Shown: positions 18,776 to 29,100 of the stretch, in pieces
Layout of the letters: each line of letters opens with the position of its first letter
Numbering within the stretch: position 1 is the stretch's first letter
Assembly (NCBI GenBank): GCA_013299105.1
Contig: JAAFJY010000003.1
Span: forward strand, 248,001 to 312,000
DNA: 64,000 nt
Source of the DNA: Chitinophagales bacterium
GTDB lineage: Bacteria; Bacteroidota; Bacteroidia; Chitinophagales; Saprospiraceae
Direction of reading: 5' to 3'
The notes under the pieces: generated by a model
The model's database searches: none
What the model was told of the DNA's origin: nothing
What the model saw: the letters and a program-made list of their open reading frames with translations, nothing else
Translations under genes and position numbers: made by a program

Positions 18776-19672
18776 ATGAAAGCAGTAATTTATGAAAACT
18801 ATGGAGGACCTGAAGTGCTCCAAATTAAAGAAGTAGCAAAGCCTAAACCCAAACCTGAGGAAATCCTCATCAAAGTACAGGCTACCAGTGTGACTGCTGG
18901 CGACTGGCGCTTGCGCAAGGCAGACCCTTTTCTGGCGCGAATTTTCAACGGCTTATTTCGCCCCCGGAAAATCAAAATCCTGGGTTTTGAAGTAGCAGGG
19001 GTCGTGGAAGAAGTGGGGGAAGCAGTCCAATCTTTCAAAAAAGGGGATGCAGTTTTTGCTTCTTGCGGTTTGAGTTTTGGCGGCTATGCCGAGTACAAAT
19101 GTTTACCTGAAAATGGGTTGGTGGCATTGAAACCTTCGAACATGAGCTTTGCAGAGGCCGCTACAGTACCCGTCGGTGCCCTCACCGCTTTGGGTTTTTT
19201 GCAAAAGGTGAACATGAAGCCAGGGAACGAAATATTGATTTACGGTGCTTCGGGCAGCGTGGGTACTTTTGCAATTCAGTTGGCCAAACATTATGGTGCC
19301 AAAGTTACAGCGGTATGCAGCACCGCCAACATAGACTTGGTAAAGTCACTTGGGGCGGATGTGGTAATCGATTATACCAAACAGGATTTTGCCCAATTGG
19401 ACATCAATTTTGATGTGGTTTTTGATGCAGTTGGAAAAACGTCAAAAAGGCTTTGCAAGCCTTTGCTTAAACCCACTGGGGAATTCATCACCGTCAAAAG
19501 TTCGCCCAAGAATCAGGAACAGGATTTGTTGTATTTGAAAGAATTGATCGAAGCTGAAAAGTTGAACACGGTTATTGATCGCACTTACACCCTGGATGAA
19601 ATTCGGGAGGCGCATGTTTACGTGGAAAGCTTTCGGAAAAAGGGGAATGTGTCGGTGATTGTAGCACAATGA
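18776..19672 (+). CDS. Medium-chain (zinc-independent) NAD(P)-dependent oxidoreductase
   Basis: A 298-residue MDR-superfamily enzyme of the quinone-oxidoreductase type. The GroES-like N-terminus starts at MKAVIYENYGGPEVLQIKEV. The nucleotide-binding motif is IYGASGSVGTFAIQLAKHYG. No structural zinc cysteines are present. The chain is short, as in several NAD(P)-dependent alcohol dehydrogenase-like members of the Bacteroidota. The frame upstream of 18776 adds 18 residues that do not fit the family. It is convergent with the M16 peptidase gene, and a shared hairpin terminator lies between them. The substrate cannot be read from the sequence. Confidence 0.88.
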   Translation: MKAVIYENYGGPEVLQIKEVAKPKPKPEEILIKVQATSVTAGDWRLRKADPFLARIFNGLFRPRKIKILGFEVAGVVEEVGEAVQSFKKGDAVFASCGLSFGGYAEYKCLPENGLVALKPSNMSFAEAATVPVGALTALGFLQKVNMKPGNEILIYGASGSVGTFAIQLAKHYGAKVTAVCSTANIDLVKSLGADVVIDYTKQDFAQLDINFDVVFDAVGKTSKRLCKPLLKPTGEFITVKSSPKNQEQDLLYLKELIEAEKLNTVIDRTYTLDEIREAHVYVESFRKKGNVSVIVAQ

Positions 19673-19694
19673 GCATACCTGAAAAGCACACTTA

Positions 19695-19735
19695 GCTTCC
19701 CTGAAATTGACCTTTCAAACCAATTTCAGGGAAGC
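19695..19735. terminator. Bidirectional hairpin terminator
   Basis: A perfect 15-base-pair stem (19695-19709 with 19721-19735) and an 11-base loop lie between two convergent genes. Confidence 0.8.
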
Positions 19736-19746
19736 CACAATCTCAT

Positions 19747-22623
19747 TCAATACCCAAATACCTGCTCCATGCTCAATTCTTCAAAATTACCAAACTGAGC
19801 CAGGTAATCCAAGTCAACTCCTTCTTTGCTACCCAGTACCACAAAGGTGTAGTTGCGCCCTTTCACATATTGTTCCTGAAACTCCAGAAGCCTTTGTGGG
19901 GTCAGGTTTTGCAGCATTTCGTAGGAATCGCGGCGGGTATCGTGCGACAAGCCCGTGTCCAGGGAGGCGCGCAAACTGGAATAGATGCGGGACGGCACCA
20001 CACGATCAGTTTCGATGCTTTTCAACATCGACTGTCGGGCATTTTCGATTTGAGAATCTACCACTGGCATGTTTTCCAGCAAATCTAGTAAAGTAGGTAT
20101 GGCATCGGAAAGTTTATCTGGTTGTGTGCCCACATAGGCTTGCAGGTAGTGCGGATGCTGTAGTTTGCGCGGTGAGCTGTAATATGCATAGGTAGAATAA
20201 GCCAAAGCCTTTGACTCACGAATCTCCTGGAATACGATGCTGGAAAGCCCCAAGCCAAAGTACTCGTTGTACACATCCGCCATCAAATCTTCGTACAAGT
20301 TGAATTGGGGAGTACCCTTAGACAAAAGCATCACATCGCATTGCACCATCGGATGGTCGAGGAACAAAACCCGGTTTTCAGTGGTATCCAGGAAATTGAA
20401 CTTGCGGGCTGGAGCTGGTTTTTTGAACGCAGTAGGCGTTTGATGAAGCTTTTCGATCAAAGCAGCAATTTCACGCGCAGGTTTTTGACCATAATAATAA
20501 ACAACATGCTCATAGTCTCTCAAGTCCTTGATGCGTTGCACCAATTCTTCGGGGGTAGTTTCCTTGAGTTCTACTTCGCTCAAGCGGTCAAAGAAAGGTG
20601 ATTCGGTGCCATAACGCGCATAACTGCCCATTGCAGTGCGGAAGATGTAGTTGCGGTCTTGTTTGGAATTGGCCCTGCGGGTCAGGATGTCTTCAATTTC
20701 GGTTTGCAAGGTTTCTGCATTGGGCTCTAGCTCTGCCCAGATGTGTTCGAGTAACTGGATGCTCTGTTCAACCTTATCCTCCAAACCTGTGATCGAAATG
20801 TAAGTGCGTTCATCGTCATTGTTGAAGTCAATGGTCACGCCTAAGCGATAAATCTCTTTTTGCAGCTCAGTATTGCTGTATTTAGAAGTACCCAGGTAGC
20901 TGAAATACTGAAGTGCCAGGGCTAATTTCCGATCGTGATTTTTCCCCAGTTCAAAAATATACTCCAAGCGAAAAATGGGGTTGCTGGGATTGTAAACATA
21001 GTCAAACTTTAGCCCATTCGATAAAACTTGGGTTTGTATCGCTGTTTCATAATCGACAAATACGGGCTCAATTCCAGGCACTTCTTCTGCTAAGAACGCT
21101 TGAGCAAAATCCGAAACTGCATCGCGGTTGAGCTCCACCGCAGTGATGGGCGGCTTTTCAACTTTGATGACCGTGGGGTCATCGCCTTGAAGTTTGTGAA
21201 CCTCCACGTAGTTGTTTTGCAGGTGGGTTCGTACAAACTCAAAAATTTGATCTTTGGTGATGTTAGATATTTCCTCCAAACGGTTGCCGTAACGCTCCCA
21301 AGGCAGGCCCAGAATGAAGGCCGAGGTCATTGCCCCAACCCTTGCATCATTGGACTCAATGCTATGCAATTGGCCCAATTTATAGTCCAGGATAACCCCT
21401 TCTAGCAACCAATCTTCCAATTCACCGTTTCGCAAGCGATCCAATTCTCCCAAGAGCAAGTCGCGCAATTCATCCAGGCTTTGCCCTTGACGCGGCTTGC
21501 CAGACAGCCCAAAAGCGCCATAATCGTGATAAGACCAGGCCCAGGCGCTGGCTTCCAATGCCTTTTGTTGCTGGTTGATGTTCAAGTCGATGAAACCGGC
21601 TTGTTGGTTGTACAAGAGGTGGACCACCAATTGGCCAATCAAAGAATCCTGAGATTTTGCTGGTCCCAAACGCCATGCCAAGGTCAGGCTATCGGTTTCC
21701 TGGCCATAAACCAGCATTTTTTGAGGCGTATTGAGTGGGGACTCCTCTTCGTAATTAAATGGGGGGACTGGTTTGGTCTCATAAGTTCCAAAATAACGTT
21801 CAGCCAATGCGACAATCTCATCAGGATCGAAATCACCAGCCATAACGATGGCCATGTTATTGGGCACATAATAAGTTTGGAAGTACCTCTGGATATTGAC
21901 TTGTGATGGATTGCGCAAGTGTTCAGCCGAACCAATGGTGGTTTGAGTGCCATAGGGGTGATTGGGGTACAAACCCTTACGGATCGCAGTGAAGATCTTG
22001 CGGCTATCGCTATCCTGGCCGATGTTGAATTCTTCGTAAACGGTTTCCAGCTCGGTATGAAACAGGCGCAAAGCCATCATGCGGAAGCGCTCAGATTCCA
22101 GGCGCATCCAACGTTCTACTTCATTGGATGGAATGTCGTTGACATACACAGTTTGTTCTACCCAGGTATAAGCATTGGTAGCCTGTGCTCCAATTTGGCT
22201 CAGGAGTTTGTCATATTCACTGGGTGCGGCTAGTTTGGCAGCTTCAAACGAAATCTCGTCGATTTTTTTATAAATCTCAGCACGTTGGTCCTCGCTGGTA
22301 GCCTGACGGTGGCGCTCGTACAAGTCTGAGATTTGCTCCAGTAGTACTTTTTCATTTTCCCAATCCAAGGTGCCAATTTTACTGGTACCCTTAAATAGCA
22401 TGTGCTCCATGTAGTGGGCCAGGCCAGTGGTATCCGCTGGGTCTTGTTTGGATCCGGCCCGTACAGCAATATTTGTGAAAATACGGGGTTCGTTTTTGTT
22501 GACGCTTAAAAACAATTGCAACCCATTGGGTAGGGTATATTGCAGCACGTTCATCAAATCGTTGGGTACCGTCTTATAGTCGTAGCGCATTTTAGCGTCG
22601 ATCATATTGTTTACTTTTTGCAT
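19747..22623 (-). CDS. M16 family (pitrilysin-type) metallopeptidase
   Basis: A 958-residue zinc peptidase with four M16 domains in one chain. The inverted zinc motif HxxEH is H70-Y-M-E73-H74, and the third ligand is expected in the conserved segment ELETVYEEFN about 100 residues later. The first domain shows GLAHYMEHMLFKGT, as in insulin-degrading enzyme and pitrilysin. There is no signal peptide, so it probably acts in the cytoplasm, unlike many M16 proteins of this phylum, which are periplasmic. The start at 22623 is followed by other Met codons (residues 7 and 12), so the exact start is uncertain. A MITE-like repeat lies 38 bp upstream of this start. Confidence 0.93.
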   Translation of the reverse strand: MQKVNNMIDAKMRYDYKTVPNDLMNVLQYTLPNGLQLFLSVNKNEPRIFTNIAVRAGSKQDPADTTGLAHYMEHMLFKGTSKIGTLDWENEKVLLEQISDLYERHRQATSEDQRAEIYKKIDEISFEAAKLAAPSEYDKLLSQIGAQATNAYTWVEQTVYVNDIPSNEVERWMRLESERFRMMALRLFHTELETVYEEFNIGQDSDSRKIFTAIRKGLYPNHPYGTQTTIGSAEHLRNPSQVNIQRYFQTYYVPNNMAIVMAGDFDPDEIVALAERYFGTYETKPVPPFNYEEESPLNTPQKMLVYGQETDSLTLAWRLGPAKSQDSLIGQLVVHLLYNQQAGFIDLNINQQQKALEASAWAWSYHDYGAFGLSGKPRQGQSLDELRDLLLGELDRLRNGELEDWLLEGVILDYKLGQLHSIESNDARVGAMTSAFILGLPWERYGNRLEEISNITKDQIFEFVRTHLQNNYVEVHKLQGDDPTVIKVEKPPITAVELNRDAVSDFAQAFLAEEVPGIEPVFVDYETAIQTQVLSNGLKFDYVYNPSNPIFRLEYIFELGKNHDRKLALALQYFSYLGTSKYSNTELQKEIYRLGVTIDFNNDDERTYISITGLEDKVEQSIQLLEHIWAELEPNAETLQTEIEDILTRRANSKQDRNYIFRTAMGSYARYGTESPFFDRLSEVELKETTPEELVQRIKDLRDYEHVVYYYGQKPAREIAALIEKLHQTPTAFKKPAPARKFNFLDTTENRVLFLDHPMVQCDVMLLSKGTPQFNLYEDLMADVYNEYFGLGLSSIVFQEIRESKALAYSTYAYYSSPRKLQHPHYLQAYVGTQPDKLSDAIPTLLDLLENMPVVDSQIENARQSMLKSIETDRVVPSRIYSSLRASLDTGLSHDTRRDSYEMLQNLTPQRLLEFQEQYVKGRNYTFVVLGSKEGVDLDYLAQFGNFEELSMEQVFGY

Positions 22624-22660
22624 AGTGAAACCACGGGGTTGTTTTGAAATAAGGGAATGT

Positions 22661-22786
22661 AAAAATAAGATAAACGAGTTTGGGTTCAGTGAAAAATAAA
22701 AACAACTGGACGAAAGGAAGTTGTTTTTCTTTTTTTGCTAAACCTCAGAAGCAAAATTACTTACCTTATTTTAGCTCAGATACTAA
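22661..22786 (+). repeat. MITE-like element family M1, copy A
   Basis: The most diverged of four copies in this window (others at 52131, 58533 and 63504). The arms AAAATAAG...GTTTGGGTTCAGTGAAAAA and CTTTTTTTGCTAAACCTC...CTTATTTTAGCTCAGATACT form one long imperfect hairpin. It sits in the leader of the M16 peptidase gene. The rest of the gap up to 23102 shows no gene. Confidence 0.75.
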
Positions 22787-23102
22787 ATGCATTTTTCAAG
22801 GAAAAAGTTGAAAAAGCAGCTTTTGAGCTTAGGTGGAATATGTTACACAGGCCTCTATGAGGATGTTTAAATTCAGGATTGCAGTCGAATTGATGCAAAA
22901 TTAGCAAACACTGTGCCAAAATTATCAAAACCAGCTGAAAAAAGTCAAAAAGACAGGTTTAGAAAGCAACAGCAGGTTTTTGCAAAAAATAAATGGAATG
23001 TTGGTGATTAACTTCTGGCTTTTGAATACCTTTCTTGCCTACATCAGCGCCGGCCCGTAATTATCTTTTTGAGATGGGGAGGTCTAGCACAACAACACCA
23101 AA

Positions 23103-24848
23103 ATGAGTATTCAAATCAAAGAAGAGCCCAAACAATACGATGTGGTCATCGTAGGATCGGGCGCAGGCGGCGGCATGGCGGCATATACGCTGGCTAAGGC
23201 TGGTGCTAAAGTTTGTCTTTTGGAAGCAGGCGGATATTACGATCCGGCTGATCCACAATATGTTACGCAATTAAAAGCACCCTGGGAATCGCCTCGTCGG
23301 GGTGCGGGGACTACCCGTGCATTTGGCGATTTTGATGCAGCCTGGGGTGGCTGGCAAATCGACGGAGAGCCTTACACGACCGTCAAAGGCACTGAGTTTC
23401 ACTGGTTCCGTTCGCGCATGTTGGGAGGGCGCACCAACCACTGGGGGCGTATTTCTTTGCGTTTTGGGCCCGATGATTTCCGCCGTGGCAGCTTGAGTGG
23501 TATTGGCGACGACTGGCCGATCACTTATGACGACATGAAGCCGTATTACGATAAGGTCGATCGCTTGATCGGTATTTTTGGTTCGGTTGAAAATTTTCCC
23601 AACGAGCCAGATGGGATATTTTTACCTCCACCTAAGCCACGTTTGCACGAATTGATGATCCAAAAAGCGGCCAAGGGGATCGGTATTCCAGTGATTCCTT
23701 CACGATTGTCAATTTTGACCCAAAAGATCAATGACGAACGGGGCGTATGTTTTTATTGCCACCAGTGCAATCGGGGCTGTGTAGCCTATGCAGATTTCTC
23801 TTCCTCAAGTGTTTTGGTCATTCCAGCCTTAAAAACTGGGAACCTGACCCTACAAAACCATGCGATGGTACGCGAGGTGCTGACCGACCCACAGACAGGC
23901 CTCTGCACAGGTGTGTCTTATGTAGATACCCGCACTCGTGAAGAGATCCAAGTCAAAGCCAAGGTCGTGGTTTTGGCAGCCTCTGCTTGTGAATCGGCTC
24001 GCTTGTTGCTCAATTCCAAGTCGGGGCGTTTTCCACAGGGCTTGGCCAATAGCAGTGGTGTCATCGGTAAATACCTCAATGATTCAACAGGTGCGGGCCG
24101 CCAGGGCTTCATTCCAGCTTTAATGAACCGCAAGCGGTACAATGAAGACGGGGTAGGGGGCATGCACGTGTACACTCCTTGGTGGCTCAATAACAACAAG
24201 CTCGACTTCGCGCGGGGTTACCACATTGAATATGGCGGCGGCATGAACATGCCTGGCTATGGCTTCGGCATGGGCATGCAAAACATGAACGGTAAATATG
24301 CCTACGCCGATGGCAATACCCATCCAGCTGGGGGCTATGGCTCAAGGTTGAAAGAAGATGCACGTCGCTTTTTTGGTGCTTACGTTGGCTTTGCCGGGCG
24401 CGGTGAACCCATCCCACTAGAAAGCAATTACTGCGAAATTGATCCCGATAAGGTCGATAAGTATGGCATCCCTGTGCTGCGCTTCCATTACAAATGGTCG
24501 GATCACGAGATCAAACAGGCCAAGCACATGCAAGAAACCTTTGCTCAAATCATCGACGCAATGGGTGGCACGCCAGTGGGAGACTTCAAGCCCAGCGCTG
24601 AAAATAATTATGGTTTGGCCGCTCCAGGTCAGATCATCCATGAAATTGGGACGGTGCGCATGGGCAAAAATTCTGGCAAATCGGCCCTCAATGAATGGCA
24701 GCAGGCGCACGATGTGAAAAACCTCTTCGTGGTGGATGCAGCGCCATTCGTATCGCAAGGCGACAAAAACGTGACCTGGACCATCCTGGCCTCGGCCATG
24801 CGCACCTCGGAATACATCATTGACCAGGTGAAAGCCAATAAACTCTAA
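23103..24848 (+). CDS. GMC oxidoreductase, gluconate/sugar dehydrogenase large-subunit type
   Basis: A 581-residue FAD enzyme of the glucose-methanol-choline family. The dinucleotide fold is VVIVGSGAGGGMAAYTLAKA near residue 14. The C-terminal signature is FVVDAAPFVSQGDKNVTWTI. A four-cysteine cluster at C216, C219, C222 and C226 (CFYCHQCNRGC) is in the region where FAD-dependent glucose dehydrogenases bind a 3Fe-4S cluster, so electron transfer out of the flavin is likely. It is followed 12 bp later by the small-subunit gene, with which it should form a membrane or periplasmic sugar or alcohol dehydrogenase. It has no own signal peptide. Export would ride on the Tat signal of the partner. 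The substrate is unknown. Confidence 0.9.
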   Translation: MSIQIKEEPKQYDVVIVGSGAGGGMAAYTLAKAGAKVCLLEAGGYYDPADPQYVTQLKAPWESPRRGAGTTRAFGDFDAAWGGWQIDGEPYTTVKGTEFHWFRSRMLGGRTNHWGRISLRFGPDDFRRGSLSGIGDDWPITYDDMKPYYDKVDRLIGIFGSVENFPNEPDGIFLPPPKPRLHELMIQKAAKGIGIPVIPSRLSILTQKINDERGVCFYCHQCNRGCVAYADFSSSSVLVIPALKTGNLTLQNHAMVREVLTDPQTGLCTGVSYVDTRTREEIQVKAKVVVLAASACESARLLLNSKSGRFPQGLANSSGVIGKYLNDSTGAGRQGFIPALMNRKRYNEDGVGGMHVYTPWWLNNNKLDFARGYHIEYGGGMNMPGYGFGMGMQNMNGKYAYADGNTHPAGGYGSRLKEDARRFFGAYVGFAGRGEPIPLESNYCEIDPDKVDKYGIPVLRFHYKWSDHEIKQAKHMQETFAQIIDAMGGTPVGDFKPSAENNYGLAAPGQIIHEIGTVRMGKNSGKSALNEWQQAHDVKNLFVVDAAPFVSQGDKNVTWTILASAMRTSEYIIDQVKANKL

Positions 24849-24860
24849 ATCAAAGCAACC

Positions 24861-25487
24861 ATGAAAAGACGTGACGTACTCAAAAACATCGCCCTGACCT
24901 CGGTAGGTGTTGCAACGGCAGCCACTGGTGCCAAAGCCGACCCCGCTTTGAATGAAGAAGAATTATCGGCCAAAAAGAAGAAAAAATCACCCCTCGCTGG
25001 CCGCACCCAAGCGGAAGCCGACCGCGACGCCAAGCTGCTGAGTGAGACCTTCTTTACCCCCGCTGAAATGGCCACCATTACCATTCTGTGTGACATTATC
25101 CTGCCCGCTGATGCAACCTCGGGTAGTGCTTCACAAGCAGGTGTGCCCGCCTTTATCGAGTTCATTGCCAAAGACATGCCACAGCAGCAAACTCCCTTGC
25201 GCGGGGGCTTGATGTGGTTGGAAAACCAGTCCAGAAAACGGTTTGGGGCAGGATTTGCGGCCATCAGCCCAGCCCAGCGCATCCAAATCGTGGAGGACAT
25301 CGCCTATCCCGAAAAGGCTACCCCAGCCATGAAGCAGGGGACAGCTTTTTTCAACCTGATGCGCGACTTGACCATGACGGGATTTTATACCACTGAAATG
25401 GGATTCAAAGATCTGGGCTATATCGGCAACCAACCCAATGTATGGCAAGGTGTGCCGGAGGAGGTGTTGAAGCAATTTGGGTTTTGA
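24861..25487 (+). CDS. Gluconate 2-dehydrogenase subunit 3 family protein
   Basis: A 208-residue small subunit of a sugar dehydrogenase. It starts MKRRDVLKNIALTSVGVATA, a twin-arginine export signal of the Bacteroidota type, followed by a lysine-rich stretch (SAKKKKKS). The body (FFTPAEMATITILCDIILPA) matches the gluconate 2-dehydrogenase subunit 3 family, which is needed for maturation and export of the flavoprotein partner. It is translated in an operon with the GMC subunit (12 bp gap) and closed by a strong terminator. No cytochrome c subunit follows, so the electron acceptor is encoded elsewhere or differs. Confidence 0.9.
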   Translation: MKRRDVLKNIALTSVGVATAATGAKADPALNEEELSAKKKKKSPLAGRTQAEADRDAKLLSETFFTPAEMATITILCDIILPADATSGSASQAGVPAFIEFIAKDMPQQQTPLRGGLMWLENQSRKRFGAGFAAISPAQRIQIVEDIAYPEKATPAMKQGTAFFNLMRDLTMTGFYTTEMGFKDLGYIGNQPNVWQGVPEEVLKQFGF

Positions 25488-25511
25488 AGTGGATCAGTTG
25501 CACAAATAATG

Positions 25512-25553
25512 ACGAGCCGGGCAGATCAAATTACCCGGCTCGTTTGCTTTTTC
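25512..25553 (+). terminator. Rho-independent terminator of the GMC operon
   Basis: ACGAGCCGGG, a 12-base loop and CCCGGCTCGT form a perfect ten-base-pair GC-rich stem followed by TTGCTTTTTC, 24 bp after the stop codon. Confidence 0.9.
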
Positions 25554-25602
25554 GTGAAATTGTTCATTTCTCAGCACAATGGTAAAACCCGTGGTTTGTA
25601 TC

Positions 25603-26079
25603 TCAAGCCAATGCCCTCCTCAAAAAACTAACCCAAGGGCTCCATTTTGTCGTTTTTTGAAGGACAGAAAACTGATTTTCCACCTTGTCAAAAGCGTCTT
25701 CGATGTAGGCATCGTGCAGCCACCGAATGGCCAATAGCCATTTTATAGTGGCCGAGTTCTGGGTGTGCATGTCAATGATGTGGGTCAGTGATGTCTTGTT
25801 GGCCTCTAGTTCCTGTAATTCAAATTGGTGATAGCCATTGAAACCATCCACTGTGAAACGAAACTTGATGAAATGTTCAGGATCATAGGCTTCTACAAAA
25901 TAAGTGATCATGGCATGGCCACCTTTTGAGCCTACTCGCAAACCCTGGTCCAATTTCATCCGAGGCCACTTGTCAGTTGCCAGCATTTGGTCATTTTCAC
26001 TGGCCAAGGTTTTGAATAACTTGACTATTTGAGCTTTAGGCTGAGCGATTATCCTTGTGTGGACGTTAATCACTTTCAT
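25603..26079 (-). CDS. SRPBCC (START-like) family protein
   Basis: A 158-residue protein beginning MKVINVHTRIIAQPKAQIVK, a beta strand and helix typical of polyketide-cyclase/START-like lipid-cavity proteins. Later strands such as HAMITYFVEAYDPEHFIKFR and a C-terminal helix fit that fold. The longer frame to 26118 adds 13 residues close to the terminator hairpin of the next gene and is less likely. The ligand is unknown. It stands alone between two terminators. Confidence 0.65.
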   Translation of the reverse strand: MKVINVHTRIIAQPKAQIVKLFKTLASENDQMLATDKWPRMKLDQGLRVGSKGGHAMITYFVEAYDPEHFIKFRFTVDGFNGYHQFELQELEANKTSLTHIIDMHTQNSATIKWLLAIRWLHDAYIEDAFDKVENQFSVLQKTTKWSPWVSFLRRALA

Positions 26080-26121
26080 ATTAGTAGGCTTAAAAGCTTT
26101 TTCTATTCGATTTACCATTAT

Positions 26122-26173
26122 AAAACCAACAAGCCCCCATCACAGTTTAGCATGATGGGGGCTTGTTGGTTTT
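26122..26173 (-). terminator. Very strong hairpin terminator of the 2207-aa secreted protein gene
   Basis: A perfect 20-base-pair stem (26122-26141 with 26154-26173) with a 12-base loop. The stem ends in AAAA/TTTT on both sides. It is placed 10 bp after the stop codon of the large minus-strand gene. Confidence 0.9.
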
Positions 26174-26182
26174 TATTTCAGC

Positions 26183-29100
26183 TTACTTGATCAAAGCCAC
26201 ATCTCCCGTAATCTTACGGGCACCAGGTCCAAGATCGTCCTCGAAAGTAACATCAAGGAAATACAGGTAAACCCCTTCGGGCGCTTTTTTTCCTTTGGAC
26301 CTGCCATCCCAGGCTTGGGTTTGGTCACTGGTCTCAAACACGAGATTGCCCCAACGGTCGAAGATTCGAAACAAGTAAGAGGTAATCTTTACATCCTGGT
26401 CAAGCAGGGGGCGGAAGTCGTCATTGACTTGATCCAGGTTGGGTGAAAATGCATTTGGAACGTAAGCTTTGAAATATGCACATTCACGGAAACTTACGTT
26501 CACGGTGTCACTAAATTTGCAAAGGCCATTTTCAGCCAACAACCAGAATTGTTTATCGGTCTCGTTTTTATTCAAAGGCAAAGCTCTAATACCCGTTCCC
26601 GTTGACCAAGTCAGTTTGATGGATTCAGGCAAGCGGGGTTGAGGCTCCAACAAGTAAATGCGGTCGTCGCAGGCAATGGTATCTTTACCCAAGCTGAATT
26701 TTGGCGTTTCGCGGTAAACCACGGTAATGGTATCCGCAAAACGACAATTGCTTTCAATCACATTGGCAATGTACTGGCCTGCTTTGTTTACTTGTAGGGT
26801 TCCACCCGTGCTGTTGTCGCTCCAACGGATGGCATCAGGGCTGAGTGGCACGCGCAAGGTCAGGGTAGCATTGTCACACAAAGTGGTGTCGCGACCCAGA
26901 TTAAAACGAGGCAGCGGATTGTAGCCCACTTGTAGGCTATCCGCAGAGCGGCAGCGACCATTGCGCGCTTCCAGGCTATACAAACCTGCCTGAGAGATCA
27001 AAAACTGATTGTTGGTACTGCCATCTTGCCAGCGGAAAGTAGCCCCAGGGGCATTGATGGAGAGGCGCAGCTGTTGTCCTTCGCAGAGCATGGTGTCGCG
27101 ACCAAAGAGCCTGCGGGGTAAGTTGACTACCCTAACATTCACCGAGTCACGTTTGCTACAGCCATTTAGTGTAACTTCCAGCCAGTACAAACCCGCTTGT
27201 GTAACCTGTCGGGTAGCAGTACTGACATTGTCATTCCAGCGATAAGAGGCTCCGTTTACAGTGCCATTCAAAGCCAGAATTTCACCGTCGCAAAGGCTGG
27301 AGTCGCGGCCCAAGTTAAAACTGGGGATAGGGTTGAAAGTCAAGCGCAGGGTATCGCGGCGGAAACAGTTGTTTAAGCTTACTTCAACCGAATAGCTGCC
27401 CGTTTGGCGGGCCAAAAATTCACCACTGGTGCTGCCATCCTGCCAACGGTAGGCCGCTCCAGTTTGGGTCACGTTCAAAGCGATGGTTTCTCCTTGACAG
27501 GCTCCTCGGTCCAGGCCAAGGTTGAGGACTGGGCTGGGGTTGAACAAGACCCTTCTTTCGTCGGTAAAAGAGCAACTGCCCACTGTCACGGTCAAGGAAT
27601 AAGTTCCGCTGGTGTTCACGTTGATGAAAGGGCTGGTTTCGTTGGTGCTCCAACGATAAGCGGCACCAGCTAGCGTAGAACCAACTCTGAAACTTTGCCC
27701 GGAACAAAGGGCCGTATCCAGACCGAGTTCAAAACGGGGCAAAGGTACAAAATTGACCCTCACTGTATCGCGCTTCGAACATGCATTACTCGTCACTTCC
27801 ACTGAATAAGTGCCATTTTGGGTTACAGCCAGAGTACTTCCGGTGCTACTGTCGCTCCAGCGGTAGGTAGCGGCGCCAGTTTGGGCGGCACTGAGTGTTA
27901 CGGGCTGGCCTTGGCAAGGGCTTTGGTCATTGCCGAGGTTTACAACGGGGAGGGGTTTAAATATGACATTGATATCGTCCATGAACGTACACCCGTTGCG
28001 GTTGGAGGTAAGGGTGTAGGTTCCCGAGGCATTGACTCCGCGTGAAGCGGTAGTTGCTCCATTGTCCCAACGATAAGTCACGCCATTTACCGGAGTAGTG
28101 CCAATGTTTAAGCTCAAATCAGCACAAAGCGAGGTGTCTCTACCAAGTGTAAATCGCGGTGCAGGAGAGAAATTGATCTGACTCGAATCCCTCAAAGTAC
28201 AGCCGTTGACGGTCACATCCACAAAATACAGGCCAGCCCTGGTCACCATGTACCGGGCAGCCGTATTCCCATCTTGCCAACGGTAGCTGGCATTGGGCAG
28301 CGAAACGTCCAGGGTCGTTGATTCGCCTTCGCACAATCCACGCACTGATGGGAGGTTAAAGACCGGAACAGGGTTGAAATTGATGGTCCGCGAATCATTG
28401 AAAGCGCAACCTCGATCGGTTACGGTCACCCCCACCAAAGCCGAACCCCCGCTGACAGTGATGCTTGAAGTAGTGGCCCCGCTGCTCCAACGGTAAGTCA
28501 AGCCTGGGGTACTGTTGACGACCATTAGTTGCAGGCTTTGCCCGGTGCACAAGGCCGTATCAGGGCCTAAGTTAAAGCGGGGTAACGCAATATTAATTAA
28601 ACGAATGGTATCGGTTTCGGTACAACCATTTTTGGTCACATCCACCCAATACCTGCCGGGCTGGCTGGCATTGATTGAGCGGGTAGGGGAGTTGTCGCTC
28701 CAACGGTACACTGCATTGTCGACATTTGCGGTCAGGGTTACGCGACCGCCTTCGCACACGACGGTGTCGCGGCCTAGATTGAGTCCAATGCTGGGGTTGT
28801 AAGTCACCCTTACCGTATCTTTGGCGCTACAGCGGCCTTCAAAAACTTGTACGGAATAAAGTCCCGCCTGGCGAACGACTAGTACAGTATCGGTAGAATT
28901 GTCGTTCCACAGAATCCTGGTACCAGGACGACTGCTTACCCGCAGTCGATGGATTTGGCCGACGCATTTGGTAATGTCCGGGCCCAGATTGACGCTGTTT
29001 TGGTTGTCGAGGATGCTAATATTTATGGAGTCGCTGCTGATACAGCCACTCAGTTCCATGGTGACTTTGTATTTACCTGCCTTGGTTACGATCAGGGTAT

